From the NCBI GenBank assembly GCA_003550305.1, contig QKYT01000059.1, positions 46,602-105,276 on the forward strand: a DNA stretch of 58,675 nucleotides. The letters run 5' to 3'. The notes beneath the pieces were generated by a model, which was given only the letters and a program-made list of their open reading frames with translations, had not been told where the DNA came from and searched no databases. Source of the stretch: Glomus cerebriforme (taxonomy: Eukaryota; Glomeromycota; Glomeromycetes; Glomerales; Glomeraceae). Position 1 is the stretch's first letter. Each line of letters opens with the position of its first letter. Below, one piece after another: positions 46,522 through 58,675 of this stretch. Made by a program: the position numbers and the translations under genes.

Positions 46522-47380
46522 TTATTACAACAATAAACTTCAGTTTATTTTACATAAAATCTGGACAATATATATATATATATATATATTTTTTACTTCT
46601 TTCATCATTTAATATACTACCATCCTTTTATTAGCGCATATAGTCAATAATATAAAATAGATAGAAGAGAACGTCAGTCTTCATTGGCAACAAAAACCTC
46701 ATCAATTCACCATTTTTTTATATAGTGCATATATATTTTAACTGCAATTTTAAAAATAACTTACTTATTTTTAGTGTACTATCATTCCTTTTTTCCTTTG
46801 TATTATCATCTATTTCTTTGGGAGAGTAAAGGTTACTCTATTTTTTTTTATTTTATCAAAATTTAATGATATATTTCGTTGTATATTTTTTTTCTTTTTA
46901 TTATTGAAAAAATTATTAATATCAAAATTTTAGGTTTAACATATAAGAAGCAAGTATTTTAATTATTTTTATTTGTTTTTTTTTAAAAAAAAAAATATTT
47001 ATTATATTTATGTAGTTTAGTAAAAAACTTTAATTTTTTGATTGAGTTAGAGAAAATTTATAAGATGTTCAAATTTTGGATGATGGTTGAATTGATATAT
47101 AGGTTTGACTTTCTTAAACCTAATAATATATTTATAAATAAACCCCAAAGTAAACCAGAGCATTACAAAAAAGACAACTTAGTTTTTATATTAATAATAT
47201 ATATATATATATATTGTAAATGAACATAATTTAATAAATCACGCGTTTTCTCTGACATTTACACGAGATGTCGTGTTTAATAATTCTAGATATTGTTATA
47301 ATGTTTTTAAAGTAAATAACTAATAAAAAGTAAACAATATTAACTCAGTCCCCTACTAATAATTTCTTTATATTCATATT
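46522..47380. other. Convergent intergenic region
   Basis: About 860 bp of very AT-rich DNA with (TA)n runs near 46570 and 47200. No gene. Confidence 0.45.
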
Positions 47381-50300
47381 TCACATTGCCTCATTAATAA
47401 CTTCAAATGCCTTTCTGTAAACATCTAGCATAGTTTTGCATTTTTGCCTCTCACTCGCCAAATTCTCATCTTCTTGTAACAATTCGGAAAATAATTCTTC
47501 CTTATATAGTTCTGAAACTAATCTATTTTGAACCGATTCACGAGAGTGATTGACCAAAAGATGCATAATAGCCTTCGGTACAATGTCTTGAATAGTTTTA
47601 CGTACAATGTTGAAATAAGATGTAATAAGAGAACCTTTATATATATAAAAGAATTTTAATACAAGAATTTTCTGTAATACAAGGAACATAAAGTATCTAA
47701 GTATACTTACGTATTAATTGAGTTTCCATTTCTTCCCGTTCAGTGAGATGAAGAGTATCTTCATTTAAAGAAATCTTCAAATAGAAAAAAAAAATTTCGT
47801 TAATATTTAATAAGCTCTTATCAAGATAGCTATTACCCCTTACATTTTCTAACTTATCTAAATCTTCATTATCTCTAGAGAAATTTCCATTCCTGCTTGG
47901 TACCGGTTGGTCAGGTAAAACCGTTCTATCAGTTTTATTTCCGCTCCCAAAGAAATACGTCAAAAATGACTCGCGTTGAGCCCATGAAGAAGGATTATTC
48001 ATTCCATTCTGTAAATTAATGGTTTCTCTAGTCCCACTAGATTCTTTCAAAATATCCGAAATTGGTGATCCATCATGAATTTCGTCTTTATTAATACCAT
48101 TAACGGACGCATGTATACCACTACTATTGCTATAATTGTTTGCCTATAGAATTTGAAACAACTTATTAATGAGATCTACATCACATCTAAAAAAATTGAT
48201 TCATCATCTTACTCTTCTGTTTAGTTTTTCGAATTCTTTTCTCTTCTTTTCATTCTTCTTAACAAGATCCGATATAGCACCACCTCCACCAATAAAATCC
48301 GGATGATTGGTATTTACGTAAGCACGTTGAATGCTAATTAAACTTTCAACATACGATGAAGTAGGTCCTTGTTGTTCACGAAGTAAATCTGAAACAACTT
48401 CAAGAAGCCTAGCTTGCAAACGTGGATAACGACTCAATTCCTATAAATTATTCGAACTAGATTATTACATATGTATGTATATATATTTTTTAGTCAATAA
48501 TATCCTGAAATTATACGTATCATACCTGACTTCCACAACTATGACAGATTTTCAATAATTCTTCATATACAAGTTCAACACATCTCAAACTGGGTGGTTC
48601 AAGTAAACTAATCTGAGGCCTGACTAAAAGATCAAATGCGATTTCAGGGACGAACAAAGAAGGACGCGGACCGGTCGAATTACGAATGGCTGTTCGAATA
48701 TCTTGTACCGAAAGATTCCCACAGGGTGTAATTGACTCCAGTGCTGCACCGAAAACGTTGTTGAAAATATAATATATTCGAGCACCACCACATCTATAAA
48801 ATTAGATACATATAATTAAAAATAAAATTTGTGTATTTTTTTAACGAAATAATAATACCGATCATTTTTATAAGGAAAGCATACAATTCTTTTGTAGAAA
48901 TATCTGACGTGGTCCCATCAATTGATGAAACAAAATCATTCGCAAATTTAGTAAGAAGCTTCAATATCAACGCACCCTATTTAAAGAGATCAAAAATTTT
49001 TTGATACGCTAGAGTTAAAAAAGAAATGCGTAATAAGCTAATTAAAAAAAAGTTCATACCCTATTTGATTTTCCTTCAAGTTTAGGATCCCCATACGATA
49101 AGAGTTCATGTGAAGTTTGTGTGATTAGAGAATTAATTCGAGTTTTTATGTCTGGTAATCGTTCCCGTATATGATTCATAAGAATCTTTTTTTTTTAAAA
49201 AAAAAAAGTTATATATTAATAACATATTAAAACTAAATATAACAATATAAAGAAAAAAAAATAAATGGTTTTTTTAGTATATTTACGTTATTTAATGATT
49301 TAGCCAAGAAATGGGTACCACACCGTGAGGCAATGTTTCTATAAGCTGGATGATTTTTGAAAAATTCAGCTTCGGACTTCAAAGCTTCAACCATTGGTTT
49401 GTTACCCACAATATCTTGTTGACTACGATTAACGATTCCAATGAAACCCAACTTTAAAGGTAAAACACGTCCGGTAAGAATTTCTAGCGCATTTGTACCA
49501 GCGTCCATAAGATCCAATTTTGTTAAGACTCCAATAGTTCGTTTTCCTATGTAGAAACGAATATGTATTTCTATTTTTCAAAAATGACTAAAAAAAAAGA
49601 TGATAGATTAAAATGTTTAATACCTTCTGGATCAACTTGCTTTGCGAGTTTTAAACTTTCCGAATTTACCAAGTCAACGTTAGCCGGACTGACAGCTAAA
49701 ATTATGCTATAAATATTTTATGTAATAAGTGAATACATGAAACCAAAAACAATAATATGATTAAAAAAAGACTTTGTCATAAGTTTACATGCCTATTCGG
49801 TTTCGATATATACTCATAGACTAAACTTCTTGTTTGTTTTTCAATGTCCGTAGGTTGATCACCTAGTAAAGAAATTATTTATTAACCATCAAATACATTG
49901 TAAAATAATACTCGTTTTGTTTTTAAAAAAAACATACCAATTGGGATCTAATTTACATAAATAACGGTTGGAGAATATATAAAAATTTTTATTAAAACAG
50001 TTCATATTAAGAATTTATTACTTGTAATGATATTAACCTTTGTTAATCCTGGAAGATCCACTAAAGTTAAATTAAGAACATTAGGAGAATAAATTCTCAA
50101 ATTAATTGGTGATTTTGATATTCCCTTATTTTGACCAGCAACTCTAGCCGTTTCTGCCTCAATTTCTCTTCTAATTTCAGTAAAATCAGTAAATTTTTGA
50201 TCTGGAGCATGTAAAAATTCTCCATATTCTTCAACCTTAGACTCTTCGGTGTTTTGAATATTTATAAGTTGAAGAACTAAAGGTCGTCGAGTAACAATTC

Positions 50301-50469
50301 CATTACCGCGAGGTAAGAAATCTTTCTGTACAATGTTCTCAAGTACTGAAGATTTTCCAGACGACTGTGAGCCAACGACAATAATTTGAGGAAGATCTAC
50401 AGTGTCACTACCAATCGTGCTAAAAACGTCTTGGAGTTTGTTAACTAAAGGTATTAAGTCATTCATCAT
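47381..50469 (-). CDS. DNM1: Dnm1-like dynamin GTPase, mitochondrial fission
   Basis: Twelve exons (50469-50038, 49947-49938, 49862-49793, 49706-49624, 49546-49287, 49185-49060, 48976-48885, 48793-48526, 48440-48213, 48143-47844, 47774-47711, 47634-47381) give 728 residues. GTPase motifs: G1 GSQSSGKSS (33-41), G3 DLPG (138-141), G4 TKLD (207-210). The middle domain ([37 protein letters not shown]) and GTPase effector domain ([20 protein letters not shown]) follow. [20 protein letters not shown] and RSQQDI point to Dnm1 over Vps1. Dnm1 assembles on mitochondria and peroxisomes and divides them. Exon 2 is 10 nt. The donor after exon 3 is GC (AG|GCATGT), required to keep frame. Confidence 0.92.
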
Positions 50470-50739
50470 AATCAAATTTAATAATTTTTTAGATCGAAAT
50501 TCAAAAAAATTGCTAATGCACTAAGAAAAGTTTTTAACTAGAAAACTACAATGTTCTTATATCTCGGTCAATCGACGTTGATCGCACTTTAGTAATTGAT
50601 AAAGGAAGTGCCGGAATGTCCAGATAAAAAAAAAGAGAATAAAGAAGTTTTATCAAAGATTAGTCACAATGAAATAAAAATTGATGGCATATCGGATTTA
50701 CACTGTGAACCGTCACAAAACGTCACTAGTGCACAATAT

Positions 50740-50896
50740 TACTGTTGTAGCCCAAATCGACTTATGTCCCAAATCAACCCATTGGCCTGAATTAGGAAAG
50801 TATCGTTAGTACTGTCTTAAGGCATTATTGTAATGGGCCGATGATTTAGGCCGATGGGTTGATTTGGGACATGGTAAAGTTTGGACTACAACATTA
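50740..50896. repeat. Small hairpin element upstream of DNM1
   Basis: TGTTGTAGCCCAAAT and TGTCCCAAATCAACCCATTG (about 50743-50791) are answered by the complement near 50849-50896 (GATGGGTTGATTTGGGACAT and TTTGGACTACAACA). Arms of about 50 nt with a few mismatches and a loop of about 57 nt. It lies 270 bp upstream of the DNM1 start. Probably a short MITE. Confidence 0.6.
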
Positions 50897-51435
50897 CTTT
50901 TTCGTAAATAAAGAAAAAACTTATGAATTTGTTTTTTAAAATGTATTCGCATATATAAACCGTGAATTTTAAGGCTACATTTTCATGATAAAATAAAAAC
51001 AGAAGAAATTGTTAAACAAAATACTATTAATAAAATACTGTTATAAAAGATAAATGACAACCAATTTATTTGATTTTAAGAATATGCATTCTTAAATTAT
51101 GTTTTTTTTCTTATTTTTTTTTATTTTGAATAATTTGGGAATTCATATTTCCTTTTCCTTTATAGTAGCAGATATTTTTTATCTTTTAATTGATTTAACT
51201 TGAACATGAATATCACCTTTAATACTCTATCTTAATAATTGAAATCATAAAAAAAAAGAATATATTTTGATTTTGTCAGTATAATTTGTAATTATAAACT
51301 GTAATTATAAATATCTTTAATCTTTCTAAAAGTACTTTTATTATTTTTATTTTTAATAATTTAGTAAAGAAAAAGGAAAAGAAAAAATTTAAATAGTATA
51401 TATACCTATACACTTAATGTATTCCTTTTATATTT
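50897..51435. other. AT-rich spacer, no gene
   Basis: Homopolymer-rich DNA between the hairpin and the MITE copy; nothing recognised. Confidence 0.4.
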
Positions 51436-51627
51436 TACAGTTATCCCCCCTATATAATCACATCCCTCTGGGACTGAAAAAAAAAGGTGTGATTATAAAA
51501 AACCTATATGATATGACTATAGAGAAGGTTTTTTTAATAATATTTTTAGTAACTTAGACCAAGCATAAATGTGCTTATAAGGGAGGTGTAACTAAACAGG
51601 GAGTGCCTATAGAGAAGAATGACTGTA
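51436..51627. mobile_element. MITE, 186-bp family, copy B
   Basis: TA-flanked, from CAGTTATCCCCCCTATATAA to AGAGAAGAATGACTG. It is inverted relative to copy A at 19002-19190 and shares GTGCTTATAAGGGAGGT, TAGACCAAGCATAAATG and the TATAAAAAACCTATAT half. Two copies 32 kb apart confirm a mobile family. Confidence 0.7.
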
Positions 51628-54600
51628 TATATAAAATCAAAAATAATATTTTAAATCTTGCTTAATACATTAAGTTGTAAAAAAAGTAAAAATACATATA
51701 GTAATCCTTAAGATGATGCAATGTATTATTAGAAAAAACAAAAAAAGGTAAAAAGGTGCATGAAAATATGAGTTTACTAAGTTGGAATGCATTAATATGA
51801 GAACAAAATTTAAATGGATATTATCAAGATCGTTATTCTTTTACAATAGGTATATTAAGAATAAAGATTCTTTTTAAAGATTAAAAGAGATAGTTTCTAA
51901 AAGATTTGTATATACAGTCATCTTAATTCAGTGAACCAAAATAGAATGCTGCCAGGCCATTAAGAATTGGCTTATTTTGAAAGAATATTATTGAGAAGGT
52001 TGTTAAAGATATGCAAGATATCTGGTGATGACTTTTAGATGAAACAGTATAAGCAGTTGACTCAATTCATCTGAAATATCTGTTAGGATGATTAGAAACT
52101 GACTTTAGTAAGGTAAAGGAATAGAAGTAATAGTATATTTTTTTCTTTCTTATATGATTAGTATTAGTTTTTTTAGATAGTTTCTTCTTTCTAAAGGTTG
52201 GTACTAGTAATCAGCTTCTATAAATCTTTTTAAAATATTTTATACTAGTTTGATAATTCTAATGTTCTTCTGTGATATCCTAGAACCTGAAATATATATA
52301 TAGGGGTAAGGTGACTTTTGAATTTTTTACTAATAGTTTTACACAAGGGTTTTTTATATGATCACTATGCAAAATTAGTACTTAACATCAGATAATCATG
52401 AAAAATAAGCAAATTAATCATCTGACCTCTAGTTGTCATATGATTTAGACTATTATTTTCAACTTTTCTTTTAATGCTTTTAATTTTTTATTTAAATAAA
52501 AAATTGTAAATTGTTTCTAACTTTACATTTTAGGATAATTAATTTAAAATAAAAGTTTCTTTTGAAATATGAAGTACTCAAATAAGTATTATATTTAAAA
52601 TTAAACTATTTATTTATATAATAAATATAAATTAGCCAAATTAATACTAAAAATATGCAAATCTAACTTCTTGCTTTTAAAAAAAATTACTAAAAATACA
52701 CATTATGAATACCTGTCTTTTAACCAAAAAAAGCCAAAATAATACACAAATCAAAACCTAGCTTCAATATTTATCACTATTATGGCTATGCGTTTGTTGA
52801 CCCTACCCTATATATATATGTCGGAAACCTAATATCCTTTGTCCTGGAGATTGGTATTAGCATCTGATTTCTAGAAACTCATTAATATTTCATACTAGTT
52901 TGAAGATCCATAAGTATTAAGAGAAGATTTAGATAAATTATATGAAGGGTATTCATTTTGAGGAAAAATTCAGAAGAACTAGTTGAAGGAATTATTTTTT
53001 GGTTCTAATATTGGAATATAGGGGAGAATCAGAGTATAGTTATTATCTAAGAAGGATCTTGCTTCAGACCTTATTCAGAGGACTCATATTGTGTAAATGT
53101 AATAAGCAGTATTTTTTTATGTTATAATGGAAAATATAATATGGGTTTATTCTTTTTATAGTTTTCCATCTATGTACATCATATTACCTAATAAATAAAA
53201 AGAATTTATTTTATCTTGTCTTCAAAAAAAAAAGATATATATAACCTAAATAAAATTAATAAATCTTACTTCTATCTAGATTACATAAATAAAAATCTAA
53301 AAAATAAAACTAATCTAGATTTTTATATTATAAATTTAATATATTTTATAATAAGAAGTAGTAGTTAAACTAACTATCCAAAGAATATTTTCAATAAATT
53401 AAAGAAGAGTCAAATTTTAACTTTTAGAATTATCAGATCCATCTGAAAAATCTAAAGCTTATGTATTTGATCCAGAATATTTCTATTAAAAAAATATTTA
53501 ATAGTTAGTTAGAAACTATAACTGTAGTTGAAGATAATATTCTTAAAACTTGAATAGTAAGTTAAAGAGAATGGAAGTTTAAGATATCTTTTAAATAGAA
53601 AGCCTATATATTTTTCTTTTATTTATTAAAATAAATACCATATATAAATATTATCAAATATAAAATATTGATATATAAAGTACTTTAAATTTGAATTTAC
53701 AATTAAAGAAAATAAAAAAATAAAAAATAAAAAAATAAAATAAACTAAAATAAAGCTAATTTTAAAATAATAAAATACTTTAAGATTATTATAATATCTA
53801 ATTACAATTTAATCTAAAAGAAAATAAATATTTTAAACTAAAGATCAATAGGTAGGATTCTATAAATTAATAAATAATTTTTTAAGAACTTGTAATATAA
53901 TTCATATATCTAAATTCTATTTATTATTATTTATTTATTAATATTATTTATTTTTTAATATTAACTAGCTAAACATTTATAGTTTTAATTAAATTATATA
54001 AAAATATATAAAACAAATTTAAAGAAAAATATATTAAAAAATTAAAAATTTAATTTTTTTAAAATAATATAAATTTTTATTTAATAATTTTATTATTAAA
54101 AAAAAAGTTTATTTAATTAAAAATAAATTATAAAAATTATAAAAATATTAAAAGTAAAATTAAAAATTAGGGAAATTTTATTTTTTACTAACCACCAATA
54201 GGATTTTGTGATTTTTTTTTTTTGACATAACTAAAAAAATTGTTATCTAGTGAAAAGTTTTAGATTACCTGTACATACAGTATAAATAATTTTAAATTGT
54301 GCAATGCGTGATTCATCTGCACCTCCACATCTGATCTATTCCATATTTCAGGTGATATACTGTAGCGATTTGATAAGTGGCGTGATTATTAATTAATATA
54401 ATTTTTTTTTATAGTTTTTCAAAGTGTTTAATAATATAAATTGTAAACATAATTATTTTAATATAGTCGATATATATATATTTATTTATTTTGCTTGATA
54501 TTAATATCAATATTAGCTATAAATTAAACAAATAAAAATTTTAAACTACCTATTGATAACATATAGAATCTAATTTTCCTGAATATAAATCAGGATATTT

Positions 54601-55592
54601 TTTTTGTTTATATTACAGCTTATTTCTGAAACATTTTTATGTACATAATTTACTATATTACTTTAAGCTCATTAATCTTGATGCAACGTGACAAGTTATA
54701 CTAGTTTATACTAAATATAATGAAAAAGATAATTATAATTAAAAAAAAAGCAATTTATTACTATAGCAATGATTACTATCCTATCATATAATCTATTTTA
54801 TTATATGACTTATAATTTATCATTCTTCATATAAGATTGCTTGGTAAAATTAGAAGATTTAGCAATAAGTGAAATGACAAAATGTAGTAATTTGATAAAG
54901 CTATATTAAAGTCTTATTAAAAAGTTAGTAAAACTTGACGAAAGGTAAAATCTGTCAAAACTTATTATAAATGATAAAACTGATAAAACTTTGCAAAACT
55001 ATAATAAACTATAGTAAAAATTTGGTAAAACTAAATGCAGGATTTTAGAAGAGTTTAAATAAGCAATCCTATCTTCATATTATATCTTATTTTAGGAATT
55101 TAGAATTTTTTTGGTATGATAAATATTATTTATCACATGTTATTTATTACATATTTAATTTTATCCAAATTTTATAATACTAACCAAAATTTTCTTATTT
55201 AATCTTAAATAACATTATACAATCCAAAAAAAAAAATAAGCAATTTTATTTTCTCAAAAATTAAAATTTTGGATTATATAAGAATTTTAAAAAGGTAATT
55301 TTATTGCAGATTATTTAATTCTAAACATTGCCTAAGTGATTGTTATCTGATGATCATTACTTAGGTTTTTTTTAAATATGTCACATGATATATAGGCTAA
55401 TTTTTTAAACTTAGCTAATTTTTAAACTTAAATTTTATCACAAAAGGTTTTAAAAATTTTTTCTTATCTAATAAATTTTTTAAAATTTAAAAGTCATACA
55501 TTTACGATTTTATTTATTTTTAATAAATGATATTATTTACTATATTATTTATAAAAATAGAAAGTTCTAAAGGTTATACAGTAGTATTGTTA
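51628..55592. other. Long AT-rich gene-free region
   Basis: About 4 kb with no recognisable gene or RNA. A possible weak inverted-repeat pair (GGGGTAAGGTGAC near 52303, its rough complement near 52797) may mark an old element of about 520 bp. The stretch 53600-54170 is nearly pure A/T. Confidence 0.4.
54930..55045. repeat. Dispersed AAAACT repeat related to 17155-17345
   Basis: A run of GATAAAACT, TTTGCAAAACTATAATAAAC and TATAGTAAAA words matches, in reverse orientation, the left part of the repeat inserted in the MULE transposase near 17157-17190. Confidence 0.45.
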
Positions 55593-56988
55593 CAGTGCTG
55601 GCAGAAAAAATTGACAATTTTTTGTTTTTTAAAAAATCGGTCAGCTAATTAATTTTTTCTGTAATACTAATACAAAATATGACGTGACTTGATTATTTAC
55701 ATCATAAACTTAAAATAAATGGTAACTTAGCTGCTAAAAATGTAGTATAATAACAACATTTAAGGAACGTCGTAATCTAATTAAGACTTTGTGGAAGGGT
55801 GGAGTTCATAAAGTCTCAACGCTTCAAAAAACTACTGTTTTCCTTCAAAAATATTATATAGGTGGGTTAAATAGCTTGAAGAAACAAATGACTTGAAGCA
55901 AGGAGATCATTTAGGCCGTTCAAGATGTTTTACTTCTAAGAAATGTCATTATCTTAGCAATATTTTATATTAATTATTTTTTTTCATATCTTAAGAGAGG
56001 TATGTAAAATGTTTTTTCTGGTATACATATAATAATATGCAATACCCATTGTTTGTTGTTACTGTTGTTGGTCATATTGCAAAAATAAAGAAATGTACTT
56101 CAAGTTCTAAAGTTACTGAACATCTTAAAAAAAACATATTCAAGACTTGAAATTGCACCATAAACAACTAGAAAAAATTTCTAAAAGCTTGGATATAAAA
56201 TTTGTATTCCATGTTCAGTTCCTTTCCTTACTAAAGATGCCATGACTCGTCATGTTACTTAGGCAAAAGCTCACCAAAAAAAACATTAGAATAAAGTTAT
56301 TTTTTCTGATGAATCTACCTTTCAGATATTTTGTAATATAACTCAGGTATGTTATAAAAATGGTAAACCAAAACCAAGATATACAACAGTAAATATGCCT
56401 TTAAAGTTCATGTATGAAATGCATTTTGCACAAAAGAAACTGTTAGTTTTTATATGTTTACTAAAAATATAAATGGAAAGCTTTACTAAGAAATTTTAAT
56501 CCAAAATTTATTTGAGTAAGCTTACCAAGTCCTTGGTAATAGTTGGATATTCCAACAGGACAATGATCCAAAACATCATGCTAGGCTTATGGTCAGTCTT
56601 CTTGAGGAATGTTATTTATGAATTTTTGATTGGCCATCATACTCTCTAAATCTCAATCTGATCAAAAATTTATGATCAATAATGAAGAGGAATGTTGAAA
56701 AAAAGGTCAATGTTATGATTAGTGAAAAAAAATCTATCATGCAAAAGGTTTTTATGTTAATAATAACAAATAAATGGGAGGCAATTGATAGAAATTTATG
56801 TCTTAAATTAGTGAATTCTATATCAACACGCATGATAGAAAGTGAAAGTAGGATGATAAATTATTGAAATTTTATACACTTAATAAATGTATTATGGAAT
56901 ACATAATATTAAATTTTTAAAGAATTTAAATAAAAATTATATAAGATATTCACATTTATTTAATTGTCAGTTTTTTTCACCAGCACTG
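55593..56988 (+). mobile_element. Tc1/mariner element, full length but decayed
   Basis: The left end CAGTGCTGGCAGAAAAAATT followed by GACAATT is mirrored at the right by AATTGTCAGTTTTTTTCACC and AGCACTG, so terminal repeats are about 27 bp. TA lies on both sides (55591-55592, 56989-56990), the standard Tc1/mariner target duplication. Total 1396 bp, a usual size for the family. The transposase inside is broken. Confidence 0.85.
55765..56867 (+). pseudogene. Broken Tc1-type transposase (DDE_3)
   Basis: An HTH region reads ERRNLIKTLWKGGVHKVSTL. Catalytic-domain pieces follow in several frames: SDESTFQIFCNITQVCYKNG around 56307-56366, a degraded DNA stretch corresponding to QDNDPKH around 56560-56580, then MKRNVEKKVNVMISEKKSIM and NKWEAIDRNLCLKLVNSIST near the end. 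Stops and frameshifts separate them. Confidence 0.75.
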
Positions 56989-56990
56989 TA

Positions 56991-57680
56991 TATTGTTATA
57001 TACTTATACATATAAATTAGTATACATACGTACAAATGGACGCATGTTATATTATACAACTATCAAAATTAGCATATAGTGCACATCACTATATGTTACG
57101 TACATAGGTATCTATACATAACATCATTTCTATATAATCAAAGTGTGGCGCAGTGATTGCGGCTGTACATCATATATTATTTCTTTTATATGTATGTACT
57201 TTTTATTAAAAATATAATTAAATATTTATGTCTGTACATATACTTTGTGCAACTATATGTACATAACAAAGGATTACCATACACTACATACATAGGTTTA
57301 TATAAGTCCTGTTCATTTCTAAATCAGACCAGATTGATTGCAAAATGTACTTTTAGATGATTGGTTAAAAAATCGATTAGTGGTCAGTCAATCCAATTAT
57401 CCAAAATCGGTGTTCACTCAGATCAGATCTTAAATAAATAACGCATCCAAGGTTTAACACCATATACTACATCATGTCTACCTAAATTTTTGAGGTTAAA
57501 TTTACCAATGTTTAATTCAAAACCTTCCCTTTGTCTAATTACTCCTAAACTATAAGAACTTATACAAAATCCTGGTATTATAGCTATAGTAACATTTCCT
57601 TCACCAGAGATTCAAGAAATAATAGTACCTACTACTAATACTTTAACAACCACAAAGGTCTCTAAAAAAGAACAATAGCC
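56991..57680. other. AT-rich spacer, no gene
   Basis: Contains many GTACATA/TACGTA words around 57000-57300 but no clear repeat unit and no coding sequence. Confidence 0.4.
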
Positions 57681-57689
57681 AAAAAGTAG

Positions 57690-58395
57690 ATTCTCATGAA
57701 GAAGAAACAGGCTGAGATGATGCAAATACAGGATTATTGTTAAGTTTTCTTGAAGATAATTTTGATATATATAGAAAAAACAAGTCAAACTTTGCTAAAA
57801 TAGCTGCTGCTAAGATTTTTCTAGGAAAAGCTTAGGAACAGATTAAGAATAAGTTAGCACATCTTGTGAATAAGTATAATGAAATTAAGGAAAAAAAGAA
57901 TAAAATAGAAAGAGGAGCATAAGCGAAATGAAAATGGTTTAACCAGATTGATGTTTTATTTAGAATGCATAAAAATCATAAACCAGGATTCTTAGCAGAT
58001 GGATTTTCTGATGATGTTTAATTGTTTGACAATTTCAAAGAAAAAGAAGAACCTAAAAAAGAAGTTCCAGCTAAAATAAAGGAGAATCAAATTCTAAAAA
58101 AATGAAAATCTCTTTCGTAGGATCCATTAGCTGAAACTATGATTTTCATGAGTAATACAAAACAAATGATTTGGAAAAAATGACTTGCATTGGAAAATGA
58201 ACAGTTTGAAAGAGGCAACTAGTTGAAAAGAAAATTAAAGAGGTAAAAACAGTTTTTAAAAGAGAAGAACTAGAAGTTAAAAGAATTAAAGCTGAAATAT
58301 TACAAAAGAATATGGAATTTGAAATAGAACAATTATGTATGGAATTTCAGCTTAGAATGAAAAAATTGGAATTAAGAATGTTGCAGCATAAATAA
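57690..58395 (+). pseudogene. Decayed SANT/Myb-like DNA-binding protein
   Basis: The plus strand reads LLLSFLEDNFDIYRKNKSNF, AKIAAAKIFLGKA, stop, EQIKNKLAHLVNKYNEIKEK, KWKWFNQIDVLFRMHKNHKP and GFLADGFSDD. This is a SANT-like trihelix pattern that I recall as highly repeated in Rhizophagus-type genomes. A Lys/Glu-rich coiled region follows. More than eight stops interrupt it, so it is a relic. Confidence 0.6.
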
Positions 58396-58520
58396 TCTTA
58401 AAAATAATAATAGTAATAACAATTTAATAACAATAATAGTTATAATAATAGTAATAATAGTAATAAGTAGTAATAATAATAATAGGTTAATACGTACATA
58501 ATAATAATAATAATAAATTT
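58396..58520. repeat. AAT/TAG-type trinucleotide low-complexity tract
   Basis: Imperfect runs of AATAAT, AATAG and AACAAT extend from the end of the SANT-like relic. The last 155 bp of the window are plain AT-rich DNA. Confidence 0.6.
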
Positions 58521-58675
58521 TGTGAATAATAAAAACAAGAATTTAATATGTATTTTTATTAAGATTCAGTTAATAATTAATTTGTTAATTTAATAAACTA
58601 AAAATTCTTAAAATTTAAGTTTATTTTTTATTTTTAACAATAATCTTTTATTTCAATTTATATATTATCATGAAT

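Noticed and set aside
47381..50469. Vps1 instead of Dnm1
   Set aside because: The GTPase and middle-domain sequences ([31 protein letters not shown]) agree with Dnm1 in more places, although some end segments also resemble Vps1.
52295..52815. Possible element with TATATAGGG-type ends
   Set aside because: The ends match over too few non-AT bases to support an inverted repeat.

Overview
The window looks like a scaffold of an arbuscular mycorrhizal fungus (Glomeromycotina, most like Rhizophagus). The signs are very AT-rich DNA, genes broken by many 50-100 bp introns, fungal orthologues such as Ups2, Lrg1, Dnm1, Aim41 and Sds3, and dense relics of repeat families that I associate with this group: MULE/FAR1, Tigger, hAT, Tc1, Crinkler and SANT-like. 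Species assignment is inference. Exon limits below were worked out by hand from splice sites, reading phase and protein similarity.

Layout. 1-4.2 kb holds three housekeeping-type genes: a NIFK/Nop15 ribosome-biogenesis factor, a Ups2 phosphatidylserine transfer protein and an unrecognised acidic protein. 4.2-8.2 kb is accessory, with a broken member of a repetitive family and a complete five-exon gene that joins a Crinkler-type N-terminal domain to a chymotrypsin-fold serine protease. 9-22 kb is a transposon graveyard: a Tigger/pogo relic, a 552 bp near-perfect hairpin, a BED/hAT relic, and a 3.77 kb MULE whose long terminal inverted repeats each contain a tRNA-like, Pol III-promoter-like sequence. 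A 940 bp assembly gap and several MITE-like elements follow.

22.9-50.5 kb is a gene-rich island: a Sel1-repeat protein, a Mak32-like PfkB protein, Cdt2 (with two perfect MCB boxes upstream), the Rho GAP Lrg1, an Fbxo9/Hrt3/Pof7 F-box protein, Aim41, the polyadenylation factor Fip1, a Nop12/RBM34 RNA-binding protein, the Sin3-complex subunit Sds3 and the mitochondrial fission dynamin Dnm1. From AIM41 on, most neighbours are divergent or convergent pairs. Two introns need GC-AG splicing, a third probably does, and DNM1 carries a 10-nt exon.

50.5-58.7 kb is again AT-rich and gene-free, with a MITE, a full-length but decayed Tc1/mariner element with TA duplications, and a decayed SANT-like ORF.

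The housekeeping genes do not form one pathway. The most interesting parts are the Crinkler-protease fusion, the tRNA-like sequences built into transposon ends, the long hairpin, and the splicing oddities.
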